From Eubacteriales bacterium (GTDB taxonomy: Bacteria > Bacillota_A > Clostridia > Christensenellales > Aristaeellaceae), in the NCBI GenBank assembly GCA_029974855.1, contig JARKQO010000353.1, positions 1 to 8,681 on the forward strand: a stretch of 8,681 nucleotides of DNA, read 5' to 3'. Numbering within the stretch: position 1 is the first letter of the stretch; every line of letters starts with the position of its first letter. The position numbers and the translations under genes were made by a program. The notes under the pieces were generated by a model. It searched no databases. It saw nothing but the letters and a program-made list of their open reading frames with translations, and was not told where the DNA came from. Shown here piece after piece: positions 1-5,866 of the stretch.

Positions 1-418
1 ACATGGCCACGCAGTGCAGCGAGGTCAGCAGCCCGATCACAAACAGCATGCCATAGCCCATGCCTTCCTTGGCCTGGGGGAATTGGTTGAACAGGTTCAG
101 CGCCCCCAGGCGGTCCAGCAGAAAATACAGCGCGAAAAGAACCAGCGCCACCCCCAGAATCCACAGGGGCTTCACCCGCTCCTTCGCCGCTTCGGGCTGG
201 GTTACCACCTGGTAGTCCAGGGACTCAATAACCTGGCGGATCCGCTCCCCGGACACCATCCCCGGATCGTAGCGCACCTGGGCCCTGCCCCTTTCATAGC
301 TGACGCTGGCGCTTTCCACCCCCCGCAGCTTCATCAGGCCACGCTGAATCCGCCCTTCACAGCTGGCGCAGGTCATTCCCTGGATATGAAGGGTCTCGGT
401 GATCGCTTTGTGTGCCAT
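1..418 (-). CDS. HMA domain fused to a TauE/SafE (UreH-like) membrane protein, N-terminal part; probable copper handling
   Basis: The first 139 codons are visible; the rest is beyond the left edge. Residues about 6-72 are a heavy-metal-associated domain with the binding motif GMTCASC (14-20; Cys17 and Cys20), as in copper chaperones and copper P-type ATPases. One strongly hydrophobic segment follows at about 84-101 (PLWILGVALVLFALYFLL). A second starts near 121 and runs into GLLTSLHCVAM (129-139), the opening of the TauE/SafE or UreH-like family found fused to HMA domains in clostridia. P-type ATPases have different membrane segments after their HMA domains, so an ATPase is unlikely. The ATG has GGGGG 6 bases upstream (425-429). 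It sits after a terminator and has its own candidate promoter, so it is not part of the catabolic operon. The probable role is binding copper or a similar metal and moving it across the membrane; direction and exact metal are unproven. Confidence 0.85.
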   Translation of the reverse strand, partial: MAHKAITETLHIQGMTCASCEGRIQRGLMKLRGVESASVSYERGRAQVRYDPGMVSGERIRQVIESLDYQVVTQPEAAKERVKPLWILGVALVLFALYFLLDRLGALNLFNQFPQAKEGMGYGMLFVIGLLTSLHCVAM

Positions 419-451
419 AATCCACCCCCGCGAGATTGCTTTGCTGGGTAG

Positions 452-480
452 AGTATACAGGCGTTATGTGTAGATTTTAT
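452..480 (-). promoter_or_regulatory. Candidate promoter for the metal-binding membrane protein gene
   Basis: On the minus strand TATACT (452-457) is a good -10 hexamer, 33 bases before the ATG, inside the most A/T-rich stretch of the gap. About 17 bases further upstream only ATAAAA (475-480) stands where a -35 would be, a poor match to TTGACA. A weak -35 would suit activator- or repressor-controlled expression, common for metal-response genes, but this is inference. No firm CsoR- or CopY-type operator was seen. Confidence 0.45.
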
Positions 481-542
481 GCGGGCGGAAACGCCGGAGG
501 AAGGAAAAAAAGAGAACCGGAGTCTTTGGTTTCAGGCCGCGC

Positions 543-588
543 AAAACGCCGCGAAGCACCGGCATCCGGCGCGGCTTCGCGACGTTTT
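543..588 (-). terminator. Rho-independent terminator of the catabolic operon
   Basis: Arms at 543-557 and 574-588 form a 15-bp stem around a 16-base loop. The loop can itself pair CCGG with CCGG. In minus-strand RNA all 15 positions pair, counting one G·U (549 with 582); in plus-strand RNA that position is a C·A mismatch, which supports action on the minus-strand transcript. The stem closes with AAAA opposite UUUU, giving the U-tract, although it is short and returns to GC at once. It lies 58 bases past the flavoprotein's stop, where the operon should end. Confidence 0.8.
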
Positions 589-646
589 CACAGGGGGCTT
601 CCGGTATAGGGGCGCCCCTTGCGCGTATTGTCTCCTTACTGCACGT

Positions 647-2614
647 TCAATACACGTTCCCATGCTCCCGAAATTCCCGCCAGACATTTTCAAAGAAATC
701 ATCGTCCTTGGGAATGGGGCGTACGCTGCGCCACGCAAAGACGCTGGCTTCCGCGCCCCGCAGCGCCTCCTGCACCCAACCGCCCCGGCTGCCGTCGTCC
801 AGGGAGAAGCGGAAGGTTCCCGGCAGGCGCGGATCGGGCTTCTCTCCCAGGGGATCGGTGTACAGGGCGCTGCCCCGGCTCTTTCCCCCGTGCTCCATAT
901 AGTCCGCCATGGCGGAAAGGTAGAGCTCCTGGCACAGCAGAATATCCCGGAGCCGCAGGGCCCGGTGCAGGCTGCCCCCCTGGGAGGGATGAACGCGCAC
1001 GGCCCGGGAGAAGTCCTCCAGCAGCTTCCGGATTTGCAAAATGCCCTCCCGAATCCCCTCAGGGTTGCGGATGGCCCCGCCAATTCTGCTCATGCGGGCG
1101 GTGGCCTCCTCCCAGAGAGGCTTTACATTGTCCTCTTGCTCATCCCAAAGCTGGTTCACCAGCTCCAGCAGGTCCTCTGCCTGGGAGGCTACGGCCTCTA
1201 CAAAGCCCTCCTCCGGCACCGCCTGGCCTTGGCGCTTCGCGGCAATGTACTGGGCCGCCCGGGTGCTGCCCACCTGCCCCGCGTTCAGGGCGCTGCCGCC
1301 AGGCCGGTATACTCCATGGCTGGCAGCCGCTTCCCCCACGGCAAAAAAGCCTTCCACATTGGTGTGCCACCAACAGTCCACATCTAGACCGCCGTTGTTG
1401 TGCTGAGCACATAGGGCGATTTCCAAGGGCTCGCTGTGCAAATCCACACCCTTGTCCCTGTAAAAGGCAACGGCTGGCGCGTTCATGTGCTCCAGGCGCT
1501 CAATGGGGGTGCCAAAGCAAGCCCCGGCCCTTTCCAAATAGGCATGGGCCTCTGTTTCGAGGCTCTGAAAATCCACCGCTTCCCCCCGGGGGTTTTGCCG
1601 GAAATCCAAGTAGACCCTGCGGCCCTTTCCCCTTTCGATGTCCACCAGCAAATCGATGATGGAGGACCCCCCCGCCACCTTGCGTACGTCAAAAGGCCAC
1701 TGGTACCCCTTCAGGAATACCTTGCTGAGCAAATCCCCCTTGCTTTTGAAGAAGTCAAACAGGAATTCCCGCTCATCTCCGCCCTGCTGGTCCGTGGAAA
1801 TGAACCGGGGCAGCACCTGCATATAGGTACCCGACACATTCCAGCGGGGGCGCACAGAGGCCAGACCGTACTGCCATTCCGTGAGGTTTTTGCCCTTCAC
1901 CCCCGCCTCAAAGGCCAGCCCCGTCGCCCCATAATGCCCAAAGGGATACACGCTGTCCGCATACATCCCCGCCGGGCCCCCGGTGGCATACACAACGTTT
2001 TGGCAGTTGAACAGTACAAAGGCCTCCCGGTACTCCTTTTCCTTTTCCAGGTCCAGGCACAGCAAACCATGCACCCGCTTCCCGTCGCTGAGTACCTTCA
2101 CCACCTGCATTTTGTCAAAAACCCCGATATTCTTGGCTTCCACAGAGGCTTGCAAGCACTCCGTCATCCGCTTGGAAGTATAGGGGCCTACGCTGGTGGC
2201 CCGGCGGCGAGGATCGTGGTCGGTTTTATAGCCGATAAACTCCCCGAAACGGTTGCGGGGAAAAGGAACCCCCAGCTCCACCAGCCGAAGGAAGCCCTGG
2301 GCCGACAGCGCCGCTTCGCACAGCGCGTGATCCCCGTCCATGCACTGGCCCGCGAAAAGGGTTTGGGCCATCTCCCGCACGCTGTCCGGGTCCCCTCCGG
2401 AAAGGGTCAGCTTGTAGTAGGTCTGCTTGTCGCTGCCGGTGTTGCGGGAGGTACCCGCCAGGATATGCTCCGTCACCATGGCGATGTCCCGCTGCCCATA
2501 CTGAAAAAGACGGTCCGCCGCATTGTAGCCCGCCGCCCCGGTGCCTACCACCACCGTGTTCAGGGAGTAGACGGGCAGCGTAAACGCTCCCAATGTGATG
2601 TTTGTTTCCCGCAT
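647..2614 (-). CDS. FAD-dependent flavoprotein of the succinate dehydrogenase/fumarate reductase/L-aspartate oxidase superfamily
   Basis: A 655-residue protein with no signal peptide, membrane segment or Fe-S cysteine motif, so probably soluble. The FAD Rossmann motif GTGAAG is at 24-29, with ATGG at 210-213 as the second FAD contact. HNNGG (405-409) and GEAAASHGVYRPGGSALNAG (427-446) match the HYTMGG and GExxxxxxHGANRLGxNSL regions of SdhA/FrdA; His405 and Arg437 stand where those enzymes keep catalytic or substrate-binding His and Arg. The tail has the family's helical domain (MSRIGGAIRNPEGI, 508-521; KSRGSALYTDP, 578-588). Two differences argue against succinate as substrate: the FHPTG loop is replaced by WQYGLAS (247-253), and the His that covalently holds FAD in SdhA/FrdA has no equivalent in AGTSRNTGS (53-61). 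No iron-sulfur subunit gene is adjacent. It probably adds or removes hydrogen across a C-C bond of a pathway intermediate. The ATG has GGGGG 8 bases upstream (2623-2627). It is last in the operon, before the terminator. Confidence 0.88.
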   Translation of the reverse strand: MRETNITLGAFTLPVYSLNTVVVGTGAAGYNAADRLFQYGQRDIAMVTEHILAGTSRNTGSDKQTYYKLTLSGGDPDSVREMAQTLFAGQCMDGDHALCEAALSAQGFLRLVELGVPFPRNRFGEFIGYKTDHDPRRRATSVGPYTSKRMTECLQASVEAKNIGVFDKMQVVKVLSDGKRVHGLLCLDLEKEKEYREAFVLFNCQNVVYATGGPAGMYADSVYPFGHYGATGLAFEAGVKGKNLTEWQYGLASVRPRWNVSGTYMQVLPRFISTDQQGGDEREFLFDFFKSKGDLLSKVFLKGYQWPFDVRKVAGGSSIIDLLVDIERGKGRRVYLDFRQNPRGEAVDFQSLETEAHAYLERAGACFGTPIERLEHMNAPAVAFYRDKGVDLHSEPLEIALCAQHNNGGLDVDCWWHTNVEGFFAVGEAAASHGVYRPGGSALNAGQVGSTRAAQYIAAKRQGQAVPEEGFVEAVASQAEDLLELVNQLWDEQEDNVKPLWEEATARMSRIGGAIRNPEGIREGILQIRKLLEDFSRAVRVHPSQGGSLHRALRLRDILLCQELYLSAMADYMEHGGKSRGSALYTDPLGEKPDPRLPGTFRFSLDDGSRGGWVQEALRGAEASVFAWRSVRPIPKDDDFFENVWREFREHGNVY

Positions 2615-2665
2615 CGCCTTTTCCCCCTTTCCCCAGCCCGTGCCTTGGCTGTGCCGGAGCCTCCC

Positions 2666-3433
2666 CTACAGCCTTTTGATATGGAAGCCCCCGTCCACGT
2701 CAATATAATTGCCCGTGGTATAGAGGAACTGGTCCCCCACCAGCGCGGATACCGCCCCCGCCACATCCTCCGGCGTGCCCCAGCGGGCAATAGGAAAGGT
2801 TCCCGCCGCAATCAGCGCGTCGTATTTTTCCTTCACGGCGCTGGTCATGTCCGTGGCGATGACCCCGGGCCGCACCTCGTTCACGTAGATGCCCTCCGCC
2901 GCCAGCCGGTCCGCAAACAAGGTGGTCAGCATGGAAACCCCAGCCTTGGACACGCAGTACTCCCCTCGGCTCACAGAGGACACCACCGCCGAGCAGGAGC
3001 TGACGTTGACGATGGCCCCGCGCTTCTTGCCCACCACTTCCTGCGTAAGCATCTGCTTGGCCACCGCCTGGGTCAAAAACATATTGCCCTTTGTGTTGAC
3101 CCCCATCACAAAGTCCCAGCTTTCCTCGGTCATGTCCAGCAGGTCGTTTCTCACCTTGGGCCCCACCCCCGCGTTGTTCACCAGCACATGGATGGCCCCA
3201 AAGGCCTTCACCGTCTCCGCCACTAGTCGTTCCCGGTCCGCCGCGATCCCCACGTTGCCCTTCACGTACAAAACCTCGGCTCCCAGCGCCCGCAGCTCTT
3301 CCAGGCTTCCCCGATGGATTTCCGGTTCCTGGGTCGCCAAAATGGCCAGGTTGAATCCATCCCTCGCCAGTTGCTTGGCAATGGCCAAGCCGATGCCGCG
3401 GCTGCCGCCGGTGACGATTGCTGTCTTTTTCAC
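2666..3433 (-). CDS. Short-chain dehydrogenase/reductase (FabG-like, classical SDR)
   Basis: A 255-residue classical SDR, normal length for the family, with all catalytic parts: the cofactor glycine motif TGGSRGIG (8-15), NNAG (86-89), Asn113, Ser146 in the NVSSCSA strand, and Tyr159 with Lys163 (YCVSK). RPGVIATDM (188-196) and the C-terminal DVDGGF (245-250) are typical of FabG-like sugar and alcohol dehydrogenases. Such enzymes interconvert a hydroxyl and a ketone with NAD(P). The start is a GTG, not an ATG: its GGGAGG lies 9 bases upstream and the protein then begins at the usual point just before the first Rossmann strand. It follows the zinc dehydrogenase by 18 bases and precedes the large flavoprotein by 51. 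A true fatty-acid FabG is unlikely because no acyl carrier or Fab genes are nearby; a catabolic hydroxy-acid or polyol dehydrogenase is the better reading. Confidence 0.93.
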   Translation of the reverse strand: MKKTAIVTGGSRGIGLAIAKQLARDGFNLAILATQEPEIHRGSLEELRALGAEVLYVKGNVGIAADRERLVAETVKAFGAIHVLVNNAGVGPKVRNDLLDMTEESWDFVMGVNTKGNMFLTQAVAKQMLTQEVVGKKRGAIVNVSSCSAVVSSVSRGEYCVSKAGVSMLTTLFADRLAAEGIYVNEVRPGVIATDMTSAVKEKYDALIAAGTFPIARWGTPEDVAGAVSALVGDQFLYTTGNYIDVDGGFHIKRL

Positions 3434-3450
3434 CCGAAAGGTCCTCCCTC
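3433..3450 (-). promoter_or_regulatory. Ribosome binding site that supports the GTG start of the SDR gene
   Basis: On the minus strand GAGGGAGGA (3442-3450) lies in the 18-base gap just after the zinc dehydrogenase's TAA. Its GGGAGG core (3443-3448) is 9 bases before the GTG at 3431-3433. No ATG occurs between this site and the cofactor motif at codons 8-15, so the GTG is the only reasonable start. Confidence 0.75.
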
Positions 3451-3451
3451 G

Positions 3452-4486
3452 TTATGGTTTCAGCACGACTTTGATGGTATTCTGGGTCCGGTCCAGGGCG
3501 GTCTGAAGGGCCTGTTGCAAGTCCTCCAGGGGGAAGCGGTGGGTCACCAGCCGCTCCAGCCCGATTTCACCGGCCATTTGCAGAGCGATGGGAAAGTCCC
3601 AGCAATAGCCCTGGGAGCCCTGTATGCGGATCTCCTGGTTTACCAAGCGCATCACGGGGATGTTAATCCGGCCCTGCTCAAAGATGCCCACCACCGTGGC
3701 CAGGCCCTTTTTGCGAAGCAGCGTCATGGCTTGCACAAAGGTCTCTTCCCGGCCCACGCACTCCAGGGCCTGGTCCACCCCCTGGCCTCCTGTAAGCTCC
3801 CGCACGGCCTCCTCCAGGCTGTCCCCCGCGCCGGGGTTCACCACCCGGGTAGCCCCCAGGGCCTTGGCCATGTCCAAGCGGAAAGCGGAATAATCGGAGA
3901 CGATGACCTCCGCCGCGCCCATACGCTTGCACAGGGCCGTTACCAGCAGACCGATGGCCCCCGCGCCCAGCACCAGCACCTTTTCCCCCAGGCGGATATC
4001 CGCCCGGCGCACCGCGTGCACCGCCACAGCCAAGGGCTCCACCAAAGCCCCGGCCTCATAGCTCATGCCCTCGGGCAGCGGATAGACGCAGGAGGCCTTC
4101 ACCGTCACATAGTCCGCCATGGCCCCGTCCCCCTGGCGGTACACAAAGGTCAGCTTGTCACAGGAGCCGTATTCCCCGTGGCGGCAAGCGTCACACACGC
4201 CGCAGGCCACGCAGGGCTCCACCGTAACCCTGTCCCCAATGCGCAGGTGTTGCACCTGCTTACCAATAGCGGTGATATCCCCGGAAAACTCATGCCCGAT
4301 GGTGGCGGGCAAGGGCACGCTAGGATGCTTGGCCTTGAAGATATGCAAATCGCTTCCGCACAGGGCGCTGGCCTTCACCCGGATCACCACCGCATCGTCC
4401 TCGGGCAGCGGCACTTGGCGGGTGATGAAGTCCGTGGTTCCTTCCGATATCACGCGCCCTACGCGGCTTTCCAATAAATTGCTCAT
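3452..4486 (-). CDS. Zinc-dependent medium-chain alcohol/polyol dehydrogenase
   Basis: A 344-residue member of the medium-chain dehydrogenase family (sorbitol, threonine and butanediol dehydrogenase group), which oxidises a secondary alcohol to a ketone with NAD(P). Catalytic-zinc ligands are Cys43 (ALCGSD), His65-Glu66 (GHE) and Glu150 (VEP). The structural-zinc site is complete: Cys95, Cys98, Cys101 and Cys109 in C-x2-C-x2-C-x7-C. The Rossmann motif GAGAIG is at 174-179 and Asp198 ends the second strand (VSD), favouring NAD over NADP. The open frame extends 45 codons further upstream, but ATG 4486 is chosen because it overlaps the reductase's TGA as ATGA, has GAGGG 7 bases upstream (4494-4498), and begins the normal N-terminus of the family. 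The overlap implies translational coupling with the OYE-like enzyme. It probably oxidises a hydroxyl on the pathway substrate or an intermediate; the exact polyol or hydroxy acid cannot be told from sequence. Confidence 0.93.
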   Translation of the reverse strand: MSNLLESRVGRVISEGTTDFITRQVPLPEDDAVVIRVKASALCGSDLHIFKAKHPSVPLPATIGHEFSGDITAIGKQVQHLRIGDRVTVEPCVACGVCDACRHGEYGSCDKLTFVYRQGDGAMADYVTVKASCVYPLPEGMSYEAGALVEPLAVAVHAVRRADIRLGEKVLVLGAGAIGLLVTALCKRMGAAEVIVSDYSAFRLDMAKALGATRVVNPGAGDSLEEAVRELTGGQGVDQALECVGREETFVQAMTLLRKKGLATVVGIFEQGRINIPVMRLVNQEIRIQGSQGYCWDFPIALQMAGEIGLERLVTHRFPLEDLQQALQTALDRTQNTIKVVLKP

Positions 4487-4498
4487 CGCTTTTCCCTC
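4483..4498 (-). promoter_or_regulatory. ATGA stop/start overlap with ribosome binding site (OYE-like gene to zinc dehydrogenase)
   Basis: The zinc dehydrogenase ATG (4484-4486) overlaps the TGA of the upstream reductase (4483-4485), giving ATGA on the minus strand. GAGGG at 4494-4498 lies inside the end of the reductase gene, 7 bases before the ATG. This is a classic coupling arrangement that usually keeps two products in fixed proportion, and it fixes the dehydrogenase start against the longer open frame. Confidence 0.85.
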
Positions 4499-5853
4499 GC
4501 TTCCGCCTCCGCGCGGTATTGCTTGAACAGGGGCGCGTACACCTTGGCATCCCTGATTACGCAGCCCGTACGGCCATGGTCCCGCATGATCTGGGTGCAT
4601 TTGGAGCAGGCGGTGCAGCACTTGACCGGCTCCATGGCCCCGTTGCGGAGGATGTCCCTAGGAGCATCCGGGTAGGCGAAGCTGGAGCGGCCCAGCCCCA
4701 TGAAGCCGCAGTTACCTGCCTGAAGATTGGCCGCGCCCGCGTTAGGGGCAAATTGCCTGAGCCAGGAATACCCGTTGCCCACCACCGGCACGCTGCCCGC
4801 TTCCTTTTGAATCATCTCGGAAAAGGCGAAGAGCCGGGCCACACTTTCCAGGGGGTGCTCGTCCGGCACGGGAACGCCGGAGGAGGACAAATCAAAAGGC
4901 CGGGTCACCTGGGGATAGATGTAGTACGGGTTGCCAGCGGAGTTGCTCAGCAGCCCCACCCCCTTCTCCCGGAGCATGCGCACCAAGGCCATGGGCTCGG
5001 CGGGATCAAACTTCCAAAGGTCCTCCCTATCCTCTCCAAAGCCATAGGGATAGGGATGGGCGTCAAACACGTTAAAGCGGCAGGCGATGATGAAGTCCTC
5101 CCCCATCTCCCGCCGCACCGCGCCGATCACCTCCCGCAAAAAGCGGGTGCGGTTCTCAAAGCTGCCGCCATACCGCCCTTCCCGGGTATGGCTGGCCAAA
5201 AGCTCGCTGAGCAAATAGCGGTGGCAGCTTTTCAGGTCCACCCCGTCAAAGCCCGCTTCCCTTGCCAGCTTGGCGGAGAGCACATAGCTGCCGATCAAAT
5301 CGTCCAAGTAGGCATCGGTCACCACAGGGGCGTCTGGGGCAAGGCCCACCCGGGGGTCCAAAATGGGGTCGTGCTGGGGCACGATGGGCGCGGCCTTATG
5401 CCCTACGGGGCGGGAATACCGCCCGGAATGGGTCAGCTGTAACACGTTTACCGGGCGGTGGTCCTGGCCGTTTAGCCGGGCCGCCTCGGCATTGGCCTTC
5501 CTCACCAGCTCCGCAAACTGCCCCACATTTTCCCGGGTCATCATCATTTGCAATTCATTGGCCCGGCCCTCCGGCACCACGGAGCAGGCCTCCCACCACA
5601 GCAGCCCGGCCCCGCCGCCGGCAAAGCGCAAATACCGGCGCTCCACCAGTTTGCTGGGGGAACCATCCGGCTGGGAATCGCAGCCCTCCATGGGCAGCAC
5701 CGCCATGGCGTTGGGGGCGGTCAAATGCCCCACCCGCACCGGGGACCCCAGGGGGGAAAGGTCCTGGGTTAGCGCAATCTCCACGCCCAGCGCGGCGATC
5801 TTGGCACGCAGTTCCTCCAAAGAGGCAAAGTGAAATTTCTCATGGGACGCCAT
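4483..5853 (-). CDS. Old Yellow Enzyme-like NADH:flavin oxidoreductase with C-terminal Fe-S cysteine cluster, no FAD/NAD(P)H domain
   Basis: A 456-residue protein with an FMN-binding TIM barrel of the OYE/2,4-dienoyl-CoA reductase family, which typically reduces C=C bonds next to carbonyl groups. Signs are SPVRVGHLTAPNAM (37-50, barrel entry), QLTHSGRYSRP (139-149, at the family's Q-(I/L)-x-H-x-GR active-site strand), DGVDLKSCHRYLLSELLAS (203-221), RYGGSFENRTRF (227-238) and the phosphate-binding end GNCGFMGLGRSS (380-391). Near the C-terminus Cys412, Cys413, Cys416, Cys419 and Cys431 form CC-x2-C-x2-C-x11-C, a likely [4Fe-4S] site. Classical dienoyl-CoA reductases have C-x2-C-x3-C-x11-C and continue for about 300 more residues with FAD and NADPH domains; this protein ends 25 residues after the last Cys, so its electron donor must be elsewhere. 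An N-terminal extension of about 30 residues precedes the barrel. I prefer the ATG at 5853 over the adjacent upstream TTG (5856) on ribosome-site spacing. Its TGA overlaps the next gene's ATG. The substrate is unknown. Confidence 0.9.
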   Translation of the reverse strand: MASHEKFHFASLEELRAKIAALGVEIALTQDLSPLGSPVRVGHLTAPNAMAVLPMEGCDSQPDGSPSKLVERRYLRFAGGGAGLLWWEACSVVPEGRANELQMMMTRENVGQFAELVRKANAEAARLNGQDHRPVNVLQLTHSGRYSRPVGHKAAPIVPQHDPILDPRVGLAPDAPVVTDAYLDDLIGSYVLSAKLAREAGFDGVDLKSCHRYLLSELLASHTREGRYGGSFENRTRFLREVIGAVRREMGEDFIIACRFNVFDAHPYPYGFGEDREDLWKFDPAEPMALVRMLREKGVGLLSNSAGNPYYIYPQVTRPFDLSSSGVPVPDEHPLESVARLFAFSEMIQKEAGSVPVVGNGYSWLRQFAPNAGAANLQAGNCGFMGLGRSSFAYPDAPRDILRNGAMEPVKCCTACSKCTQIMRDHGRTGCVIRDAKVYAPLFKQYRAEAEAREKR

Positions 5854-5859
5854 CAAAAG

Positions 5860-5866
5860 CCCTCCC
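5860..5866 (-). promoter_or_regulatory. Ribosome binding site that decides the start of the OYE-like gene
   Basis: On the minus strand GGGAGGG directly follows the regulator's TAA stop (5867-5869). It lies 6 bases before the ATG at 5853 but only 3 bases before the in-frame TTG at 5856. The spacing favours the ATG. The stop and ribosome site abut, so ribosomes finishing the regulator could restart here. Confidence 0.75.

Larger units (their letters stand above)
419..646. other. Intergenic region between the catabolic operon and the metal-binding membrane protein gene
   Basis: These 228 bases are the only real gap in the window. From the operon side they hold a 12-base perfect palindrome (608-619), the intrinsic terminator (543-588), a T-rich run on the minus strand (about 503-511), an A/T-rich stretch with a candidate promoter (452-480) and the ribosome site of the next gene (422-429). 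Open frames crossing it lack recognisable products. I see no tRNA or riboswitch-like conserved core. Confidence 0.7.

Noticed and set aside
456..472. TACA-n9-TGTA inverted repeat overlapping the candidate -10 element
   Set aside because: Only four paired bases per arm, and the spacing does not fit the CopY box (TACAnnTGTA); likely chance.
503..532. Possible second terminator: AACC/GGTT arms followed by a T-run on the minus strand
   Set aside because: A four-base stem with a nine-base loop is too weak; the T-run may be incidental.
608..619. Perfect 12-base palindrome AGGGGCGCCCCT after the flavoprotein gene
   Set aside because: About one or two such palindromes are expected by chance in this length, and with no loop it makes a poor hairpin. 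No second copy was noticed that would suggest an operator.
479..1659. Plus-strand open frames at 479-1387 and 619-1659
   Set aside because: They overlap the terminator and the antisense of the flavoprotein gene, and their composition (Pro/Arg/Ala-rich) is that of shadow frames.
2615..2665. Possible hairpins (GGCT/AGCC) in the gap before the flavoprotein gene
   Set aside because: Stems of only four bases with competing partners and no U-run; nothing more than a ribosome site is supported.
1436..3226. A 596-codon plus-strand open frame opposite the flavoprotein and SDR genes
   Set aside because: Same His/Gly/Pro-rich shadow character, crosses the boundary between two real genes, and has no family motif.
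4487..4621. A 45-codon N-terminal extension of the zinc dehydrogenase
   Set aside because: It lies inside the 3' end of the OYE-like gene, lacks family similarity, and the ATG at 4486 has a ribosome site and an ATGA overlap.
3314..5442. Plus-strand open frames at 3314-4477 (387 codons) and 4519-5442 (307 codons)
   Set aside because: They lie antisense to the zinc dehydrogenase and OYE-like genes, whose motifs are intact; no recognisable product.
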